Below, piece after piece: positions 28,930 to 37,801 of a DNA stretch of 64,000 nucleotides. Each line of letters opens with the position of its first letter. Within the stretch, counting starts at the first letter, position 1. This DNA is from Candidatus Roizmanbacteria bacterium GW2011_GWC1_37_12. Lineage in GTDB: Bacteria; Patescibacteriota; Microgenomatia; UBA1406; GWC2-37-13. The DNA is taken from the NCBI GenBank assembly GCA_000991135.1, contig LBST01000005.1, positions 1 to 64,000 on the forward strand, read 5' to 3'. Below the pieces are notes generated by a model. The model was not told where the DNA came from and made no database searches. It was given only the letters and a program-made list of their open reading frames with translations. The position numbers and the translations under genes were made by a program.

Positions 28930-30032
28930 ATGATAGTTTTTAATATTTTTTCTCTAAACAATTGATAATTAAAATTTTCCTTTACATATTTTACGCCGAT
29001 CGTGATAATCTTTGTTTTTAATTTATTATCTTTTTCTACAACTTCCATTTTTTTAATTAGTTCTTTTACGTTATTAAATAATATTCCAGTTTGACCGTCT
29101 TTAATAATTTCTTTTGGTCCTCCGCTGTTATGACAAAAAGCTAGACATCCAGAAGCAATTGCCTCAAGAGGGGCGATTCCAAAATGCTCGACCTGTTCAG
29201 GATGATTTACTTCGTCAACTCCAAGACCGGTGAAATGCCAGAAATAGTTAGAAAGTTTATAAAGTTCATAAAGTTCATCAAGAGAAACATTAGGATTGAA
29301 AATTATTGAAGAATCATTTGTAGCTAGAGATTTTAATTGATTAAAGTATTTTTTATCCTCGTTTTTGAGACCGCCGGCTAAAATCAATTTATAGTCTTTA
29401 AACGCATCGCTTGATCGTTTCAAGAGTTTAAAGGTTTCAATGATTTTTTCCTGATTTTTACTGTGGAGATGGGGAAAAAAACGCCCGACCGATAAAATAA
29501 TTTTTTCTTTTTTCAAAGAGTTATTAACAAATAATTTATCATCAATATATGGAGGAATGGTTATAGGATTTATTCCCCATTTTATTAACCACTTTGTCGT
29601 ATAGGGGGAGTTGCTTATAAATTTGTAATTCCAGAGTTTCAAACGGTTCAAAAGATTTAAATTATAAAGTTTTTTGTCAGGGACCATACAGAAAACGAAG
29701 TTTTTTTTAGCAGTAGAAAAAAAATAGCTTCCATCTGTGACATAAAAAAAGAAGTCGAAAGTCCATAAAGTCTGTAAAGTCTTTAAAGATAAAGGCAACC
29801 ACTTCACCGTATTAATAGAGTGTAGTGAAAATCGTTGAGAAGCCGCCTTGGTCAAATTTTTATTCCAAAAAATAGATATTTCAGCCCCTTGTTCGGCAAA
29901 GACTTGGATGATGGAGAGAATATGTTTTTCTCCACCTCCTAAAACATCTAAGTAAGGATTATAAAGACCAACCTTTGTATTTTTAAGGACAGAACCTCTA
30001 GAGGTTCTGTCCTTTTCTTTGTCGTTTTTCAT
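28926..30032 (-). CDS. GT4 family glycosyltransferase
   Basis: A 368 aa GT-B retaining glycosyltransferase. The N-terminal domain begins with VGLYNPYLDVLGGGEKHIL (the glycine-rich acceptor loop). The C-terminal nucleotide-sugar site is VEHFGIAPLEAIASGCLAF, with the EHFG...E motif. The first 18 or so residues come from the palindrome at 29985-30014; family members normally begin near KVGLYNP. In-frame 9-bp repeats encode DELYELYKL around residue 250. Confidence 0.88.
   Translation of the reverse strand: MKNDKEKDRTSRGSVLKNTKVGLYNPYLDVLGGGEKHILSIIQVFAEQGAEISIFWNKNLTKAASQRFSLHSINTVKWLPLSLKTLQTLWTFDFFFYVTDGSYFFSTAKKNFVFCMVPDKKLYNLNLLNRLKLWNYKFISNSPYTTKWLIKWGINPITIPPYIDDKLFVNNSLKKEKIILSVGRFFPHLHSKNQEKIIETFKLLKRSSDAFKDYKLILAGGLKNEDKKYFNQLKSLATNDSSIIFNPNVSLDELYELYKLSNYFWHFTGLGVDEVNHPEQVEHFGIAPLEAIASGCLAFCHNSGGPKEIIKDGQTGILFNNVKELIKKMEVVEKDNKLKTKIITIGVKYVKENFNYQLFREKILKTII
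29253..29280. repeat. 9-bp AAAGTTYAT repeats inside a GT4 gene
   Basis: AAAGTTTAT, AAAGTTCAT and AAAGTTCAT follow each other. They are read on the minus strand as DELYELYKL. The same 9-mer makes up the leader at 13725-13755 and the gap at 59865-59884. A diverged run (AAAGTCTGT, AAAGTCTTT, AAAGATAAA) lies in the same gene at about 29766-29792. Confidence 0.6.
29985..30014. repeat. Perfect 30-bp palindrome at a gene overlap
   Basis: Each arm is AAGGACAGAACCTCT and the second half is its exact reverse complement; the centre CTAG supplies the TAG stop of the upstream GT2 gene. The same DNA encodes the N-terminus (DRTSRGSVL) of the downstream GT4. It belongs to subfamily A-ii together with 41023-41053, 50558-50590 and 58717-58758. 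Confidence 0.9.
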
Positions 30033-30774
30033 AAAGCAAAAGATAGGTAATAGTTTTTGAGAAAGCTTGGTAGATAGATTCGATGATTCCGACTGTTCCG
30101 TCTAAGAAACCTAATCCTTTAAACATCCGTCGCCAAAGCTCGGCAAAGTATTTACGAAAGAAGGTTGAAGTATCAGCGGATTTTCCGGCTTTATATAAAA
30201 GATTAGACTCGATGTCTTCAAAGACAAGAGTTTTTTCAACCATTTTTTCCAGGTCCCCGTGAAAGTAGTGGAGGATTGGGTTTTTAAGAAAACCGACATC
30301 CTCTTTAATTTTTGGAGTAGAATGGATTCTTTTCGGCCAACCGACAAAGTATTTTTTGTTAATTAATCTTATTTGATAGTCCGGCCACCAGCCGCCGTGG
30401 CGGAGCCATTTTTTGGCGTCAAAAATATTCTTGCGGGGAATTTTGTAGTACGTCATTCTGGCTTGCTCGTCTCGTCTTCGACTAGTCGAAGCGGGTCCAG
30501 AATCTTTTTTGGATTCTGGAGTCGTCACTTTGTTCCTCCCCAGAATGACGTTAATTTCTTCCGCCAATTCTTTGGTCATCCTTTCATCGACATCAAGAAT
30601 AAAAACCCAGTCTGTTTTGGATTGCCTAATGCCGGATTCACGGACTGTTTCAACATATGTTGACGTAGGATAAACGAGGATTACGTTTTCAGTCAACAAT
30701 TTAGCTGAATTAACACAGTCTTTAATATTTGCATCGTCTCTAGGCGTAAAAATGATAACAGTAATATTATTCAT
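29998..30774 (-). CDS. GT2 glycosyltransferase, WaaE/LgtF-like, with repeat insertion
   Basis: A 258 aa enzyme from the ATG at 30774; an upstream TTG or ATG extension would run into the divergent gene. Its acidic motif is LDVDER, followed by YYKIPRKNIF and HGGWWPDYQIRL, typical of WaaE-type inverting GT2 enzymes. The paralogue at 38728 aligns closely but lacks about 27 residues that correspond to the repeat element at 30451-30550. The inserted residues lie about 75-108. The stop codon comes from the palindrome at 29985. The effect on activity is unknown. Confidence 0.82.
   Translation of the reverse strand: MNNITVIIFTPRDDANIKDCVNSAKLLTENVILVYPTSTYVETVRESGIRQSKTDWVFILDVDERMTKELAEEINVILGRNKVTTPESKKDSGPASTSRRRDEQARMTYYKIPRKNIFDAKKWLRHGGWWPDYQIRLINKKYFVGWPKRIHSTPKIKEDVGFLKNPILHYFHGDLEKMVEKTLVFEDIESNLLYKAGKSADTSTFFRKYFAELWRRMFKGLGFLDGTVGIIESIYQAFSKTITYLLLYEKRQRKGQNL
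30451..30550. repeat. 100-bp CGTCATTCTGG repeat in frame in a GT2 gene
   Basis: Terminal inverted repeats CGTCATTCTGG and CCAGAATGACG bound the element. Inside are further inverted pairs, CCAGAATC / GATTCTGG and CTTCGACTAGTCGAAG. It is homologous to the element at 46234-46318. It is open in the gene's frame and encodes GRNKVTTPESKKDSGP and onward to QARMT. The paralogous gene at 38728 has no such segment. Confidence 0.88.
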
Positions 30775-30784
30775 AACAATGTAT

Positions 30785-30798
30785 TTATTATATAATAA
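30785..30798. promoter_or_regulatory. Bidirectional palindromic -10 region
   Basis: TTATTATATAATAA is a perfect palindrome with TATAAT on both strands. The plus-strand -10 (30791-30796) leaves 8 bases to the ATG at 30805. The minus-strand -10 (30787-30792) leaves 12 bases to the ATG at 30774. The gap between the two divergent genes is only 30 bp. No separate -35 boxes are obvious. Confidence 0.45.
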
Positions 30799-30804
30799 AG
30801 AGAA

Positions 30805-32223
30805 ATGAATCTTCTCAAAAAGCACTGGCCTTTGTTGATTCTAATACCCCTTTTCAGCTTCTTGATTTTTTTTCGCATTGATTGGTTGACTTTGGTCAAC
30901 TGGGACGAGGCTTGGTACGCTTCGATTGCCAGAAATATTGCCCAAACGGGTAATTTTATGAAAATGGACTGGAACGGCAATTCATATTATTATCACCCGC
31001 CACTCGGTTTTATTTTAATGGCTCTGTCGATTAAGGTTTTTGGAAATAACGAATTTGCCGTTAGATTGCCTTCGACGATACTCGGAGTGGGAGCAATAAT
31101 TCTTATTTATTTCATTGGCAAAAAACTATTTAAAAGCAACCTTGTGGGTTTTGCTTCGTCTTTGATTGTTGGTACCTCCGTTTGGTATCTAATAAGAACT
31201 CGATCCGGCGATTTGGATTCGACTTTCGTCTTTTTTTATTTATTGACGATTTTTTTCAGTCTGAAGTCAAAAGATAATTTTAAATGGTTTGTCCCGACGA
31301 TGATTTCTTTTGCCGCGCTTCTCTTGTCAAAGACTTTAATCGGCTTCTCGGCGGGAGTCTTAATTCTGTTCAATAACCTTAATCAAATTTTTAGAACAAA
31401 GAAAAATTTAACTTACTCGACAATGGCTGTTTTGGCTTTTTTAATATTGCTTGTCCCATGGTATTATGTCCAGTTGACGAGCTTTGAGTCTTTTTATAGA
31501 GACCATTTTATAGGAGTTGGAATGAGAAATAAAAGCCTAGCGTCTTATTTTCATATCGAAACATTCTTGCCTTTATTTTATCTTCATATGGGGATAAGAA
31601 AATGGTATTACATCTGGTTGGCGGCTTTGGGTTTAATCTTAATAACTTTTAGATTTTTGAAAAATAATTTTCTTTTTGTCTTGATTTGGAATTTTATCGT
31701 TTTGTATCCATTTTTGACGACCAACGAAACTCATATCTGGCACCTGATTCCGGTTTATTTACCGATTTCTCTTATTATCGCCGGAGCCTTATTTTGGGGG
31801 AAGGAATTGTTTATAAAAATCACCCGATTGAAAAAACTAGACTGGTTAGCCAATCTTTTATACGTGTTGTTTTTTCTTTTTATCTCGACGTGGCAGATAA
31901 AAATTTTTTATAAAGAAGTTTATCCGACTTCTCATTTTGTTCCCGACGATGTTGACATATCAAAGAGAGCCGCCAAGTACGATAAGCCCATTTATCTTGA
32001 CGACAACTTCAAACCAGTAGCGATATTCTATTCCGGAAGAAATATAATTTGGATGAATGACCTTGAAGAATCAAGAAGGACGGCCATCGGAATTTTTAAT
32101 TCATCAGAAAAAGATTTTATCCTGATAACGAGAAACTACATAGTCGATGAACTAAGAAAAAAAGAAATTCCTCTTAAAATCTGGGAAAGGAATAACTATT
32201 TGTCAATTATTAGTCGACCATAA
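30805..32223 (+). CDS. GT-C (PMT/ArnT-like) membrane glycosyltransferase
   Basis: A 472 aa polytopic protein. The first extracytoplasmic loop carries VNWDEAWYASIARNIAQTG and SYYYHPPLGFIL, the classic DE motif and PPL loop of ArnT/GT39 transferases. KVFGNNEFAVRLPS follows, as in most family members. About ten to eleven membrane helices precede a soluble tail. It is the best match to canonical GT39 in the locus. Its stop and the next start overlap (TAATG). Confidence 0.82.
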   Translation: MNLLKKHWPLLILIPLFSFLIFFRIDWLTLVNWDEAWYASIARNIAQTGNFMKMDWNGNSYYYHPPLGFILMALSIKVFGNNEFAVRLPSTILGVGAIILIYFIGKKLFKSNLVGFASSLIVGTSVWYLIRTRSGDLDSTFVFFYLLTIFFSLKSKDNFKWFVPTMISFAALLLSKTLIGFSAGVLILFNNLNQIFRTKKNLTYSTMAVLAFLILLVPWYYVQLTSFESFYRDHFIGVGMRNKSLASYFHIETFLPLFYLHMGIRKWYYIWLAALGLILITFRFLKNNFLFVLIWNFIVLYPFLTTNETHIWHLIPVYLPISLIIAGALFWGKELFIKITRLKKLDWLANLLYVLFFLFISTWQIKIFYKEVYPTSHFVPDDVDISKRAAKYDKPIYLDDNFKPVAIFYSGRNIIWMNDLEESRRTAIGIFNSSEKDFILITRNYIVDELRKKEIPLKIWERNNYLSIISRP

Positions 32224-33482
32224 TGAAAAACTTTTTTGATAAACACAAATACCTGATAGCTTTTATGTTGATATTGCTTGTTGGTATGTACCTTAGATTT
32301 TACAGGATCGGATATGTGCAAAGTTTTGGCTGGGACCAGGCTCGGGACGCTTGGAAAGTCAGAGACATTATCAAAGGCTATTTCGTCTTAAACGGCCCCC
32401 GGACCGGGATAGGACACTTCCACTTGGGACCCATATGGTATTATCTCCTCGTCCCTTTTTATTATTTCTCTAAACTTGACCCTTTCTCGGCTAATTATTT
32501 GAATATGATTGTTAACGTCTTTAATTTTATAGCGGTTTTTGTCGTCACTAAAAAGATATACGATAAAAATGTCGCCCTCTTTGTCAGCTTGATTTATGCG
32601 GCCAATAAATATCTTGTCGAGATCAATCGCACTTCGTGGAATGTCTCTCCGGTTCCGGGAGTAGCGATTCTTATCTTTTACGGAATTTACAAAATAGTTT
32701 ATGAAAAAAAATACCAATGGCTACCTATCGTAGCTTTTTTAACAGGATTGTTTTTACATCTTCATTTTTCAGTCGTATTTTTACCATTGATTATTCTTTC
32801 TTCTTTGATTTTAGTAAAAGATAAAAAGAAAGCACTTTTGTGGGGAATTATCAGTTTACCTCTGTTTTTTGTTTGGTTTATACCAAATATAGTTTATGAC
32901 ATCCAAACAAAAAATGGCAATCTAAACTTATTTAACAATTTTCTAAAAGATTATTTAATAGACGGTTTTCATTTTCGTTTTTTCCTTTACCGCCTACATG
33001 ACGCTTTTATTCAATTCAACATGATTTTGAGATTGCCAAAAGAGTTTGCTTTTGGGAAATTTATTATATCGATATTGTATTTTTTGGTTCTTTTATTTGA
33101 AAAGGAGAAGAAGCAGAAAATATTGGGATATTTAATATCGCTTTGGTTTCTTATCCCTGCTTTTGGTTATAGTTTTTACGGGGGAACGACATCGGAATAT
33201 TATATGCTTTTCAATTCGGTTCTCGTTATCTATATTTTAGTTTATCTACAGAAGAAAATATTAAAACTCAAGTTTAAGCCGACGATTTATTTATTGACCA
33301 TCTTTTGGCTCGGTTTTATATACTTTCAAACAAAAGATTTGTGGATAAAAAAAGATACCGACGGCCTAGTCAAACAAAAAGAATACGTGAGAGAACGGAT
33401 AAAACAAAATGATAAGATTGAGTTTGACGAAGGGAAGATAGAGTCTTACTTATGGCATATTTGGGTTGAAGATCCGCCATAA
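32223..33482 (+). CDS. GT-C membrane protein of the DQxRD subfamily
   Basis: A 419 aa polytopic protein. The usual DE/DD motif of the first loop is replaced by WDQARDAWKVRDI, followed by GIGHFHLGPIWYYLL. The block NRTSWNVSPVPG is related to SRFAWNPNPIPLF in the 48387 protein. Five genes in this locus share these features (32223, 33450, 42491, 48387 and 51958). It is probably a polyprenyl-phosphate-sugar-dependent transferase, but its substrate is unknown. The 3' end overlaps the convergent gene by 33 bp. Confidence 0.65.
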   Translation: MKNFFDKHKYLIAFMLILLVGMYLRFYRIGYVQSFGWDQARDAWKVRDIIKGYFVLNGPRTGIGHFHLGPIWYYLLVPFYYFSKLDPFSANYLNMIVNVFNFIAVFVVTKKIYDKNVALFVSLIYAANKYLVEINRTSWNVSPVPGVAILIFYGIYKIVYEKKYQWLPIVAFLTGLFLHLHFSVVFLPLIILSSLILVKDKKKALLWGIISLPLFFVWFIPNIVYDIQTKNGNLNLFNNFLKDYLIDGFHFRFFLYRLHDAFIQFNMILRLPKEFAFGKFIISILYFLVLLFEKEKKQKILGYLISLWFLIPAFGYSFYGGTTSEYYMLFNSVLVIYILVYLQKKILKLKFKPTIYLLTIFWLGFIYFQTKDLWIKKDTDGLVKQKEYVRERIKQNDKIEFDEGKIESYLWHIWVEDPP

Positions 33483-34937
33483 TTCTATACTAGTTCCATT
33501 TTTATACCTTATAGTTTTATCCAACAGGGCATTTTGAGGTATATTCTCTTTTCTCCATTTTTCCACTCGAAAAACGTATGGTTCTTTGTCAAAGATAAAA
33601 TAACATTGATTATTGGTAAATTCCTGTCTTGGATACTTTAATTTTTGGTGATTGGCGTAATAAGAAAACAGATAATAATATGTATAAGGAATGACAGGAG
33701 GAGTATAAATTTTTAGGCAATAATATTTATTATTTGTTTTTTCAATAAAGTAGTTGACGATTTTATTATCGGCTCTAAGGCCAATTAGAGGTACGTTTTT
33801 GTAAGACTGGTTCATTAAAAAAGAAGCTATGATATAGAAGAACAATATTCCTAAGAAACTATTTTTTAATAATTTTAACTTATTGTTTAAACTGAAAATA
33901 AGGATAAGGATAAATAAAATAATGAATTGGACTCCATCAAGATAATAATCCCAGAAAAAATTATTTCTACTGACAAGACTGACTAAAAAAATTATCGATA
34001 TCAGCAAAGAGAAAAACAAAAGAGGATCAAGTTTATCTCTTTTAATGTTTTTCATCCCGATGATAAGGAGATATATAAAAAATAAAAATACAAAGATGCC
34101 AAGATATAAATTTTCCTGGGGAATTAGTTGAAAATAATATTTGATAAATAATTGAGCTCTTTCTGTAAGGGTAGATAAAAGAGACAGCTTATTGGTTGAA
34201 GTAGGATGAGCGTAAAAATTAAGGAAAGCCTTAGTTTGGATGAAATTATTTTTCAATTCAAATAATAATCTTGGAAAAATAGGGGCGACAAAGCCTGTAA
34301 GAAAAAGAGCGAGTCTCTTTAAGTTTAAATAGCTTTTTCTAAATAATTTAAAAAAAAGAGAAGCGATGAAGAATGACGTTATTATAAATATTCCAAAAGC
34401 AACCTCGAATTCAAAAATAAATCCCAAAGAAAGAGACATAAAGAATAGATATTTGCTAGATTGGTTTTTGAAGAATTGATAGACAGAGTAGATGAATAAC
34501 AGGACAAATAAAGGACTCAAAGTATTATTGCTGGCAAAAAACCCTAGTCTGACAAAAAAACTACCGGCGGCAACCGGCAGCAAAAACAAGAGGGAAGATT
34601 GGTGGCCTAATTCCTTTTTGACAAAAAAGAAAAACCAAAATAAAACGACTGTTGAGAAGGCAAATAATCCGACATAAAAGCCAACAGGCCAGCCGTTAAA
34701 GATGAGATAAAACAAGGAAAGAAGATAATACCACCAGGCGCCGTGATGAACGCCCTGGATTCCCGTGGTCGGGCCGATAAAGGTAAAATTTTTGTCACGG
34801 ATAATCTCTTCGGCCTTCAAAAAATCTCTTCCTTGATCAAAGGTGTAGGGAACGGTTTGGTTTATTATGGGTGTTAAGCGGAGATAAAAAAAAATAAACA
34901 GAATTAAAAAGAAGATGCCTAGTTTTAGCCACTTCAT
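33450..34937 (-). CDS. GT-C membrane protein of the DQxRD subfamily
   Basis: A 495 aa polytopic protein. The first loop reads YTFDQGRDFLKAEEIIRD, then IGPTTGIQGVHHGAWWYYLL, the subfamily signature. About eleven to twelve hydrophobic segments are followed by a C-terminal soluble part of roughly 90 residues. It starts 28 bp from the divergent gene at 34966, with a shared palindromic -10. The 33-bp tail overlap with the gene at 32223 leaves no room for a terminator. Confidence 0.65.
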   Translation of the reverse strand: MKWLKLGIFFLILFIFFYLRLTPIINQTVPYTFDQGRDFLKAEEIIRDKNFTFIGPTTGIQGVHHGAWWYYLLSLFYLIFNGWPVGFYVGLFAFSTVVLFWFFFFVKKELGHQSSLLFLLPVAAGSFFVRLGFFASNNTLSPLFVLLFIYSVYQFFKNQSSKYLFFMSLSLGFIFEFEVAFGIFIITSFFIASLFFKLFRKSYLNLKRLALFLTGFVAPIFPRLLFELKNNFIQTKAFLNFYAHPTSTNKLSLLSTLTERAQLFIKYYFQLIPQENLYLGIFVFLFFIYLLIIGMKNIKRDKLDPLLFFSLLISIIFLVSLVSRNNFFWDYYLDGVQFIILFILILIFSLNNKLKLLKNSFLGILFFYIIASFLMNQSYKNVPLIGLRADNKIVNYFIEKTNNKYYCLKIYTPPVIPYTYYYLFSYYANHQKLKYPRQEFTNNQCYFIFDKEPYVFRVEKWRKENIPQNALLDKTIRYKNGTSIELWRIFNPNMP

Positions 34938-34946
34938 ATTTTTTTA

Positions 34947-34956
34947 ATTATATAAT
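34947..34956. promoter_or_regulatory. Bidirectional -10 (ATTATATAAT) between divergent GT genes
   Basis: The palindrome contains TATAAT on each strand. Exactly 9 bases separate it from the ATG of each divergent gene (34937 minus, 34966 plus), so both transcripts would have leaders of only a few bases. The whole gap is 28 bp. AT-rich sequence raises the chance of coincidence, but the symmetry is striking. Confidence 0.5.
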
Positions 34957-34965
34957 AATCTAAAT

Positions 34966-36084
34966 ATGTTTCTTTTGATTTTATATTTTTTGTTGATTCT
35001 TTTGCTTTCGATATATTCATATGCTTTAGTCGATCCCAATATTACTTTTTTTAACCACCCCCTCTGGACAAGTTTCCGAAATCTAATGGTTGAGTTTGGT
35101 TATAACCGAAGACAGGATTCATGGCTAGTTTATTTATCGATAATCGTTCTGCTTTTTTTCTTTCACTATTTTTTTGTTTCACGTTTCAAAAAACTTGCCC
35201 TTAATCCTTTTAAAATCGCCTTGTTTGTAGGGGGCATATTACTTTTTTCCTATCCGTTTTTATCGGCTGATTTTTTCAGCTATATTTTTTACGCGAGAAT
35301 TACAACTTTGTACTTTAAAACGCCATATACCAACATACCGGGAGATTTTTATTTGGATCCTTGGTTGAGATTTACCCAGTGGACTGGCCACAACTCTCTT
35401 TATGGACCAATATTTTTTTTAGTATCCCTTGTCCCTTCTTTTCTTGGTTTTGCCAAACTGCTGCCGACTTTTTTACTGTTCAAACTGGTCAGCGTTTGTT
35501 TCTATCTTCTTGGTGTTTTTCTCCTGGGAAAACTTAATAAGAAATGGGCGATAATTTTTGCCACAAGCCCCCTAATATTAATTGAAGGTTTGGTCAATGG
35601 CCACAATGATTTAATTGGAATTTCTTTGGCAATAGTCGGGCTTTACTTTTTATTCAAGAAAAATAAAGTTTTGTCAGCATTATTTATAATTTTTTCTGTT
35701 GGCATTAAATATTTGACCTTGCCTTTCTTGTTAATTTTTGGCAATTTCAAAAATAACAAGTTATTTGTTTTTTTGTCTATCTTAGGTGTGATTGTTTATT
35801 GGACAATTAAGTCTGAAATTCAGCCTTGGTATTTTATTATGTTTTTTGGTCTTTTGCCGTTTTATGAAAATTTTATTTCAAGACTCAATATTTTTTTCTT
35901 CGGACTTCTTATGTCATATTATCCTTATGTCAGATTTGGTGGTTGGGGAAAAGTGCGCTTTTGGACTACTGATCAAAAAGTTATCTTCAAGCATAATATA
36001 ATCATCGTATTTTTTTTGATCAATCTTGCCTACCTTTTTTTTATATATTTCTTCAAGACAAAAAAAGTAGTAAAAAAAATTTAG
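34966..36084 (+). CDS. GT-C membrane glycosyltransferase, GT87/MptB-like
   Basis: A 372 aa polytopic protein, shorter than its neighbours. SADFFSYIFYARI after the second or third helix gives the catalytic-type Asp. WTGHNSLYGPIFF is similar to the YGP loop of polyprenol-phosphate-mannose-dependent mannosyltransferases (MptA/MptB, GT87). EGLVNGHNDLIGISLA is a further conserved block of that group. Substrate is not determined. It converges with 36081 with a 4-bp overlap. Confidence 0.6.
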   Translation: MFLLILYFLLILLLSIYSYALVDPNITFFNHPLWTSFRNLMVEFGYNRRQDSWLVYLSIIVLLFFFHYFFVSRFKKLALNPFKIALFVGGILLFSYPFLSADFFSYIFYARITTLYFKTPYTNIPGDFYLDPWLRFTQWTGHNSLYGPIFFLVSLVPSFLGFAKLLPTFLLFKLVSVCFYLLGVFLLGKLNKKWAIIFATSPLILIEGLVNGHNDLIGISLAIVGLYFLFKKNKVLSALFIIFSVGIKYLTLPFLLIFGNFKNNKLFVFLSILGVIVYWTIKSEIQPWYFIMFFGLLPFYENFISRLNIFFFGLLMSYYPYVRFGGWGKVRFWTTDQKVIFKHNIIIVFFLINLAYLFFIYFFKTKKVVKKI

Positions 36085-37793
36085 CGGTTTTCATTTATAT
36101 AACTACAGTCGATATTTATTTTATCAATGTCTTTGACGTCGTAAACAAAGGCTAAAGTATCAACGTTATTTTCAGACCTAATTATTTTGGTGGCTTTTTT
36201 TATCCTGCCAATTTTTACCAGGTCTTCATTAGTGATATATAGTGTTTGCCAGTTGTTTTTTATCGTTTGGCAGTATATTTCTTCGATATTTCTTTCTGTA
36301 ACGTGGAGATTGCCAAGGTTAATAATGTGAGTAAAACCGATAGAATCGGGCTGTTTGCGAATAGCTAATTTTTGGAATATCGTAGGATCAATTTTGTTTA
36401 CGTAAGCATATAATATCGGGCTTTCAGTAATTGATCCTATATATATCGAGGTTTTTTTATTAAAACTGCCTAGATAGTTCATGAGTTTATGGACATAAGT
36501 GCTATAGGAAATTTCATATTTCTGGACGTGTACGGTTAAGAAATTAATCATAAAAAAAAGAGAAAATAGAATGAGCAAAGTTACTACCGCTACATAAATT
36601 ATGTAATTGATATGTTTTTTTAGATACTTTTCCAAGTGACGGAAACCGTACATAATCAAAATTATTAAAAATGGCAATAGAGCAGAAAGACGAATTTTCT
36701 GGGGGTCTCCGACAAACAGCGATGGAAAAGGAGTAACGATCAAGCTCAAGACAAGAAATAATTCGTTTTTTGACAATCTTTTTTCAATAAATAGACTCCA
36801 TAAATATATAAAGCCAAAAAAATAAAACGGTAAAGAAATGATTGGTAAAAGTCCGAAATGATCAACATTTATATATTTTTCATTTTTATCTCCGGTCATA
36901 AATAAGTAATTTGGAGAAAAAGTAGTTATATATCTATAAAAAAGACTACGGGAATTGAAGAGAATTTTATTAGCACTAGCATAACAAACAACCTTAGGCA
37001 AATAATGTGTACAGAAAGTTCTGTTCTCATTAATTTCCAAAACTGTCCCTAAATTGGCATTCAATCCTGCTTGTTTAAGGCGCGCCTGCCCTTGATTTGC
37101 AAAAGAAGATAGAAGAAGCGGGCTGATTGTCATAATAAAAGCAATTAGTAGAATTACCCCCTTTTTATTAATAAATTTATTCTTTCTCATATAAATAATG
37201 AGAAAAATTAGAACTATGAGAGGAGTAATTAGACGATAAGAAATGTAACTATACCAAGTCAATCCAAAAAAGAATCCCGCCAATATTGCTGGTAGTAGCT
37301 TATTTTTTTTACTGCTTATCAAAGACAGCAGAATTCCTATCATAAAAAATAATAAACCAAGATTTGATTCAAACGTGAACCGGCTCAAAATTATCGACCA
37401 CTGACTAGTAGAAGCTATCAAGGCTCCAATAAAGCTCAATTCTATTGTAAATCCCAACCCCAATAATAGAAAAAAAATCGCCAAAACAATTAAGACACCG
37501 GCGATGACAGAAGGCAATCTAATAGAAAAATTATTTAATCCAAACAGCTTAATTGAAGGAACGGTGGCATAGACATAAGCCGGAAGTTTTTGATCGCCAA
37601 AGGCCTTAAATATTAAAGGAAAAGAAACTCCGTATTCGTCTTTGCCGGTTTTTAAAATAGAATAGGCGTTGTAACCGAAGCTAGCTTCATCCGGGAGCAC
37701 TCCTGAAGGCAATTGACCCACCTTATAGAAACGCAAAAAGAAAGAAACGATAATAAGAATCAACAAATAAAATAAAGTTTTTTTGTTCAACAT
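36081..37793 (-). CDS. GT-C (GT39-like) membrane glycosyltransferase
   Basis: A 570 aa polytopic protein, the longest GT-C here. The first loop is GVLPDEASFGYNAYSILKTG followed by FKAFGDQKLPAYVYATVP. It is a close paralogue of the protein at 26468, sharing AYSILKTGKD and FKxFGDxKLP. About twelve helices and a soluble tail of roughly 150 residues are present. The next gene (GT2 at 37802) lies 8 bp upstream on the same strand. Confidence 0.75.
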   Translation of the reverse strand: MLNKKTLFYLLILIIVSFFLRFYKVGQLPSGVLPDEASFGYNAYSILKTGKDEYGVSFPLIFKAFGDQKLPAYVYATVPSIKLFGLNNFSIRLPSVIAGVLIVLAIFFLLLGLGFTIELSFIGALIASTSQWSIILSRFTFESNLGLLFFMIGILLSLISSKKNKLLPAILAGFFFGLTWYSYISYRLITPLIVLIFLIIYMRKNKFINKKGVILLIAFIMTISPLLLSSFANQGQARLKQAGLNANLGTVLEINENRTFCTHYLPKVVCYASANKILFNSRSLFYRYITTFSPNYLFMTGDKNEKYINVDHFGLLPIISLPFYFFGFIYLWSLFIEKRLSKNELFLVLSLIVTPFPSLFVGDPQKIRLSALLPFLIILIMYGFRHLEKYLKKHINYIIYVAVVTLLILFSLFFMINFLTVHVQKYEISYSTYVHKLMNYLGSFNKKTSIYIGSITESPILYAYVNKIDPTIFQKLAIRKQPDSIGFTHIINLGNLHVTERNIEEIYCQTIKNNWQTLYITNEDLVKIGRIKKATKIIRSENNVDTLAFVYDVKDIDKINIDCSYINENR

Positions 37794-37801
37794 AGCGTCG
37801 G

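Noticed and set aside
30373-30663. Plus-strand 96-codon frame opposite the GT2 gene at 29998
   Set aside because: It is a shadow caused by the palindromic repeat, which is open on both strands; there is no start signal.
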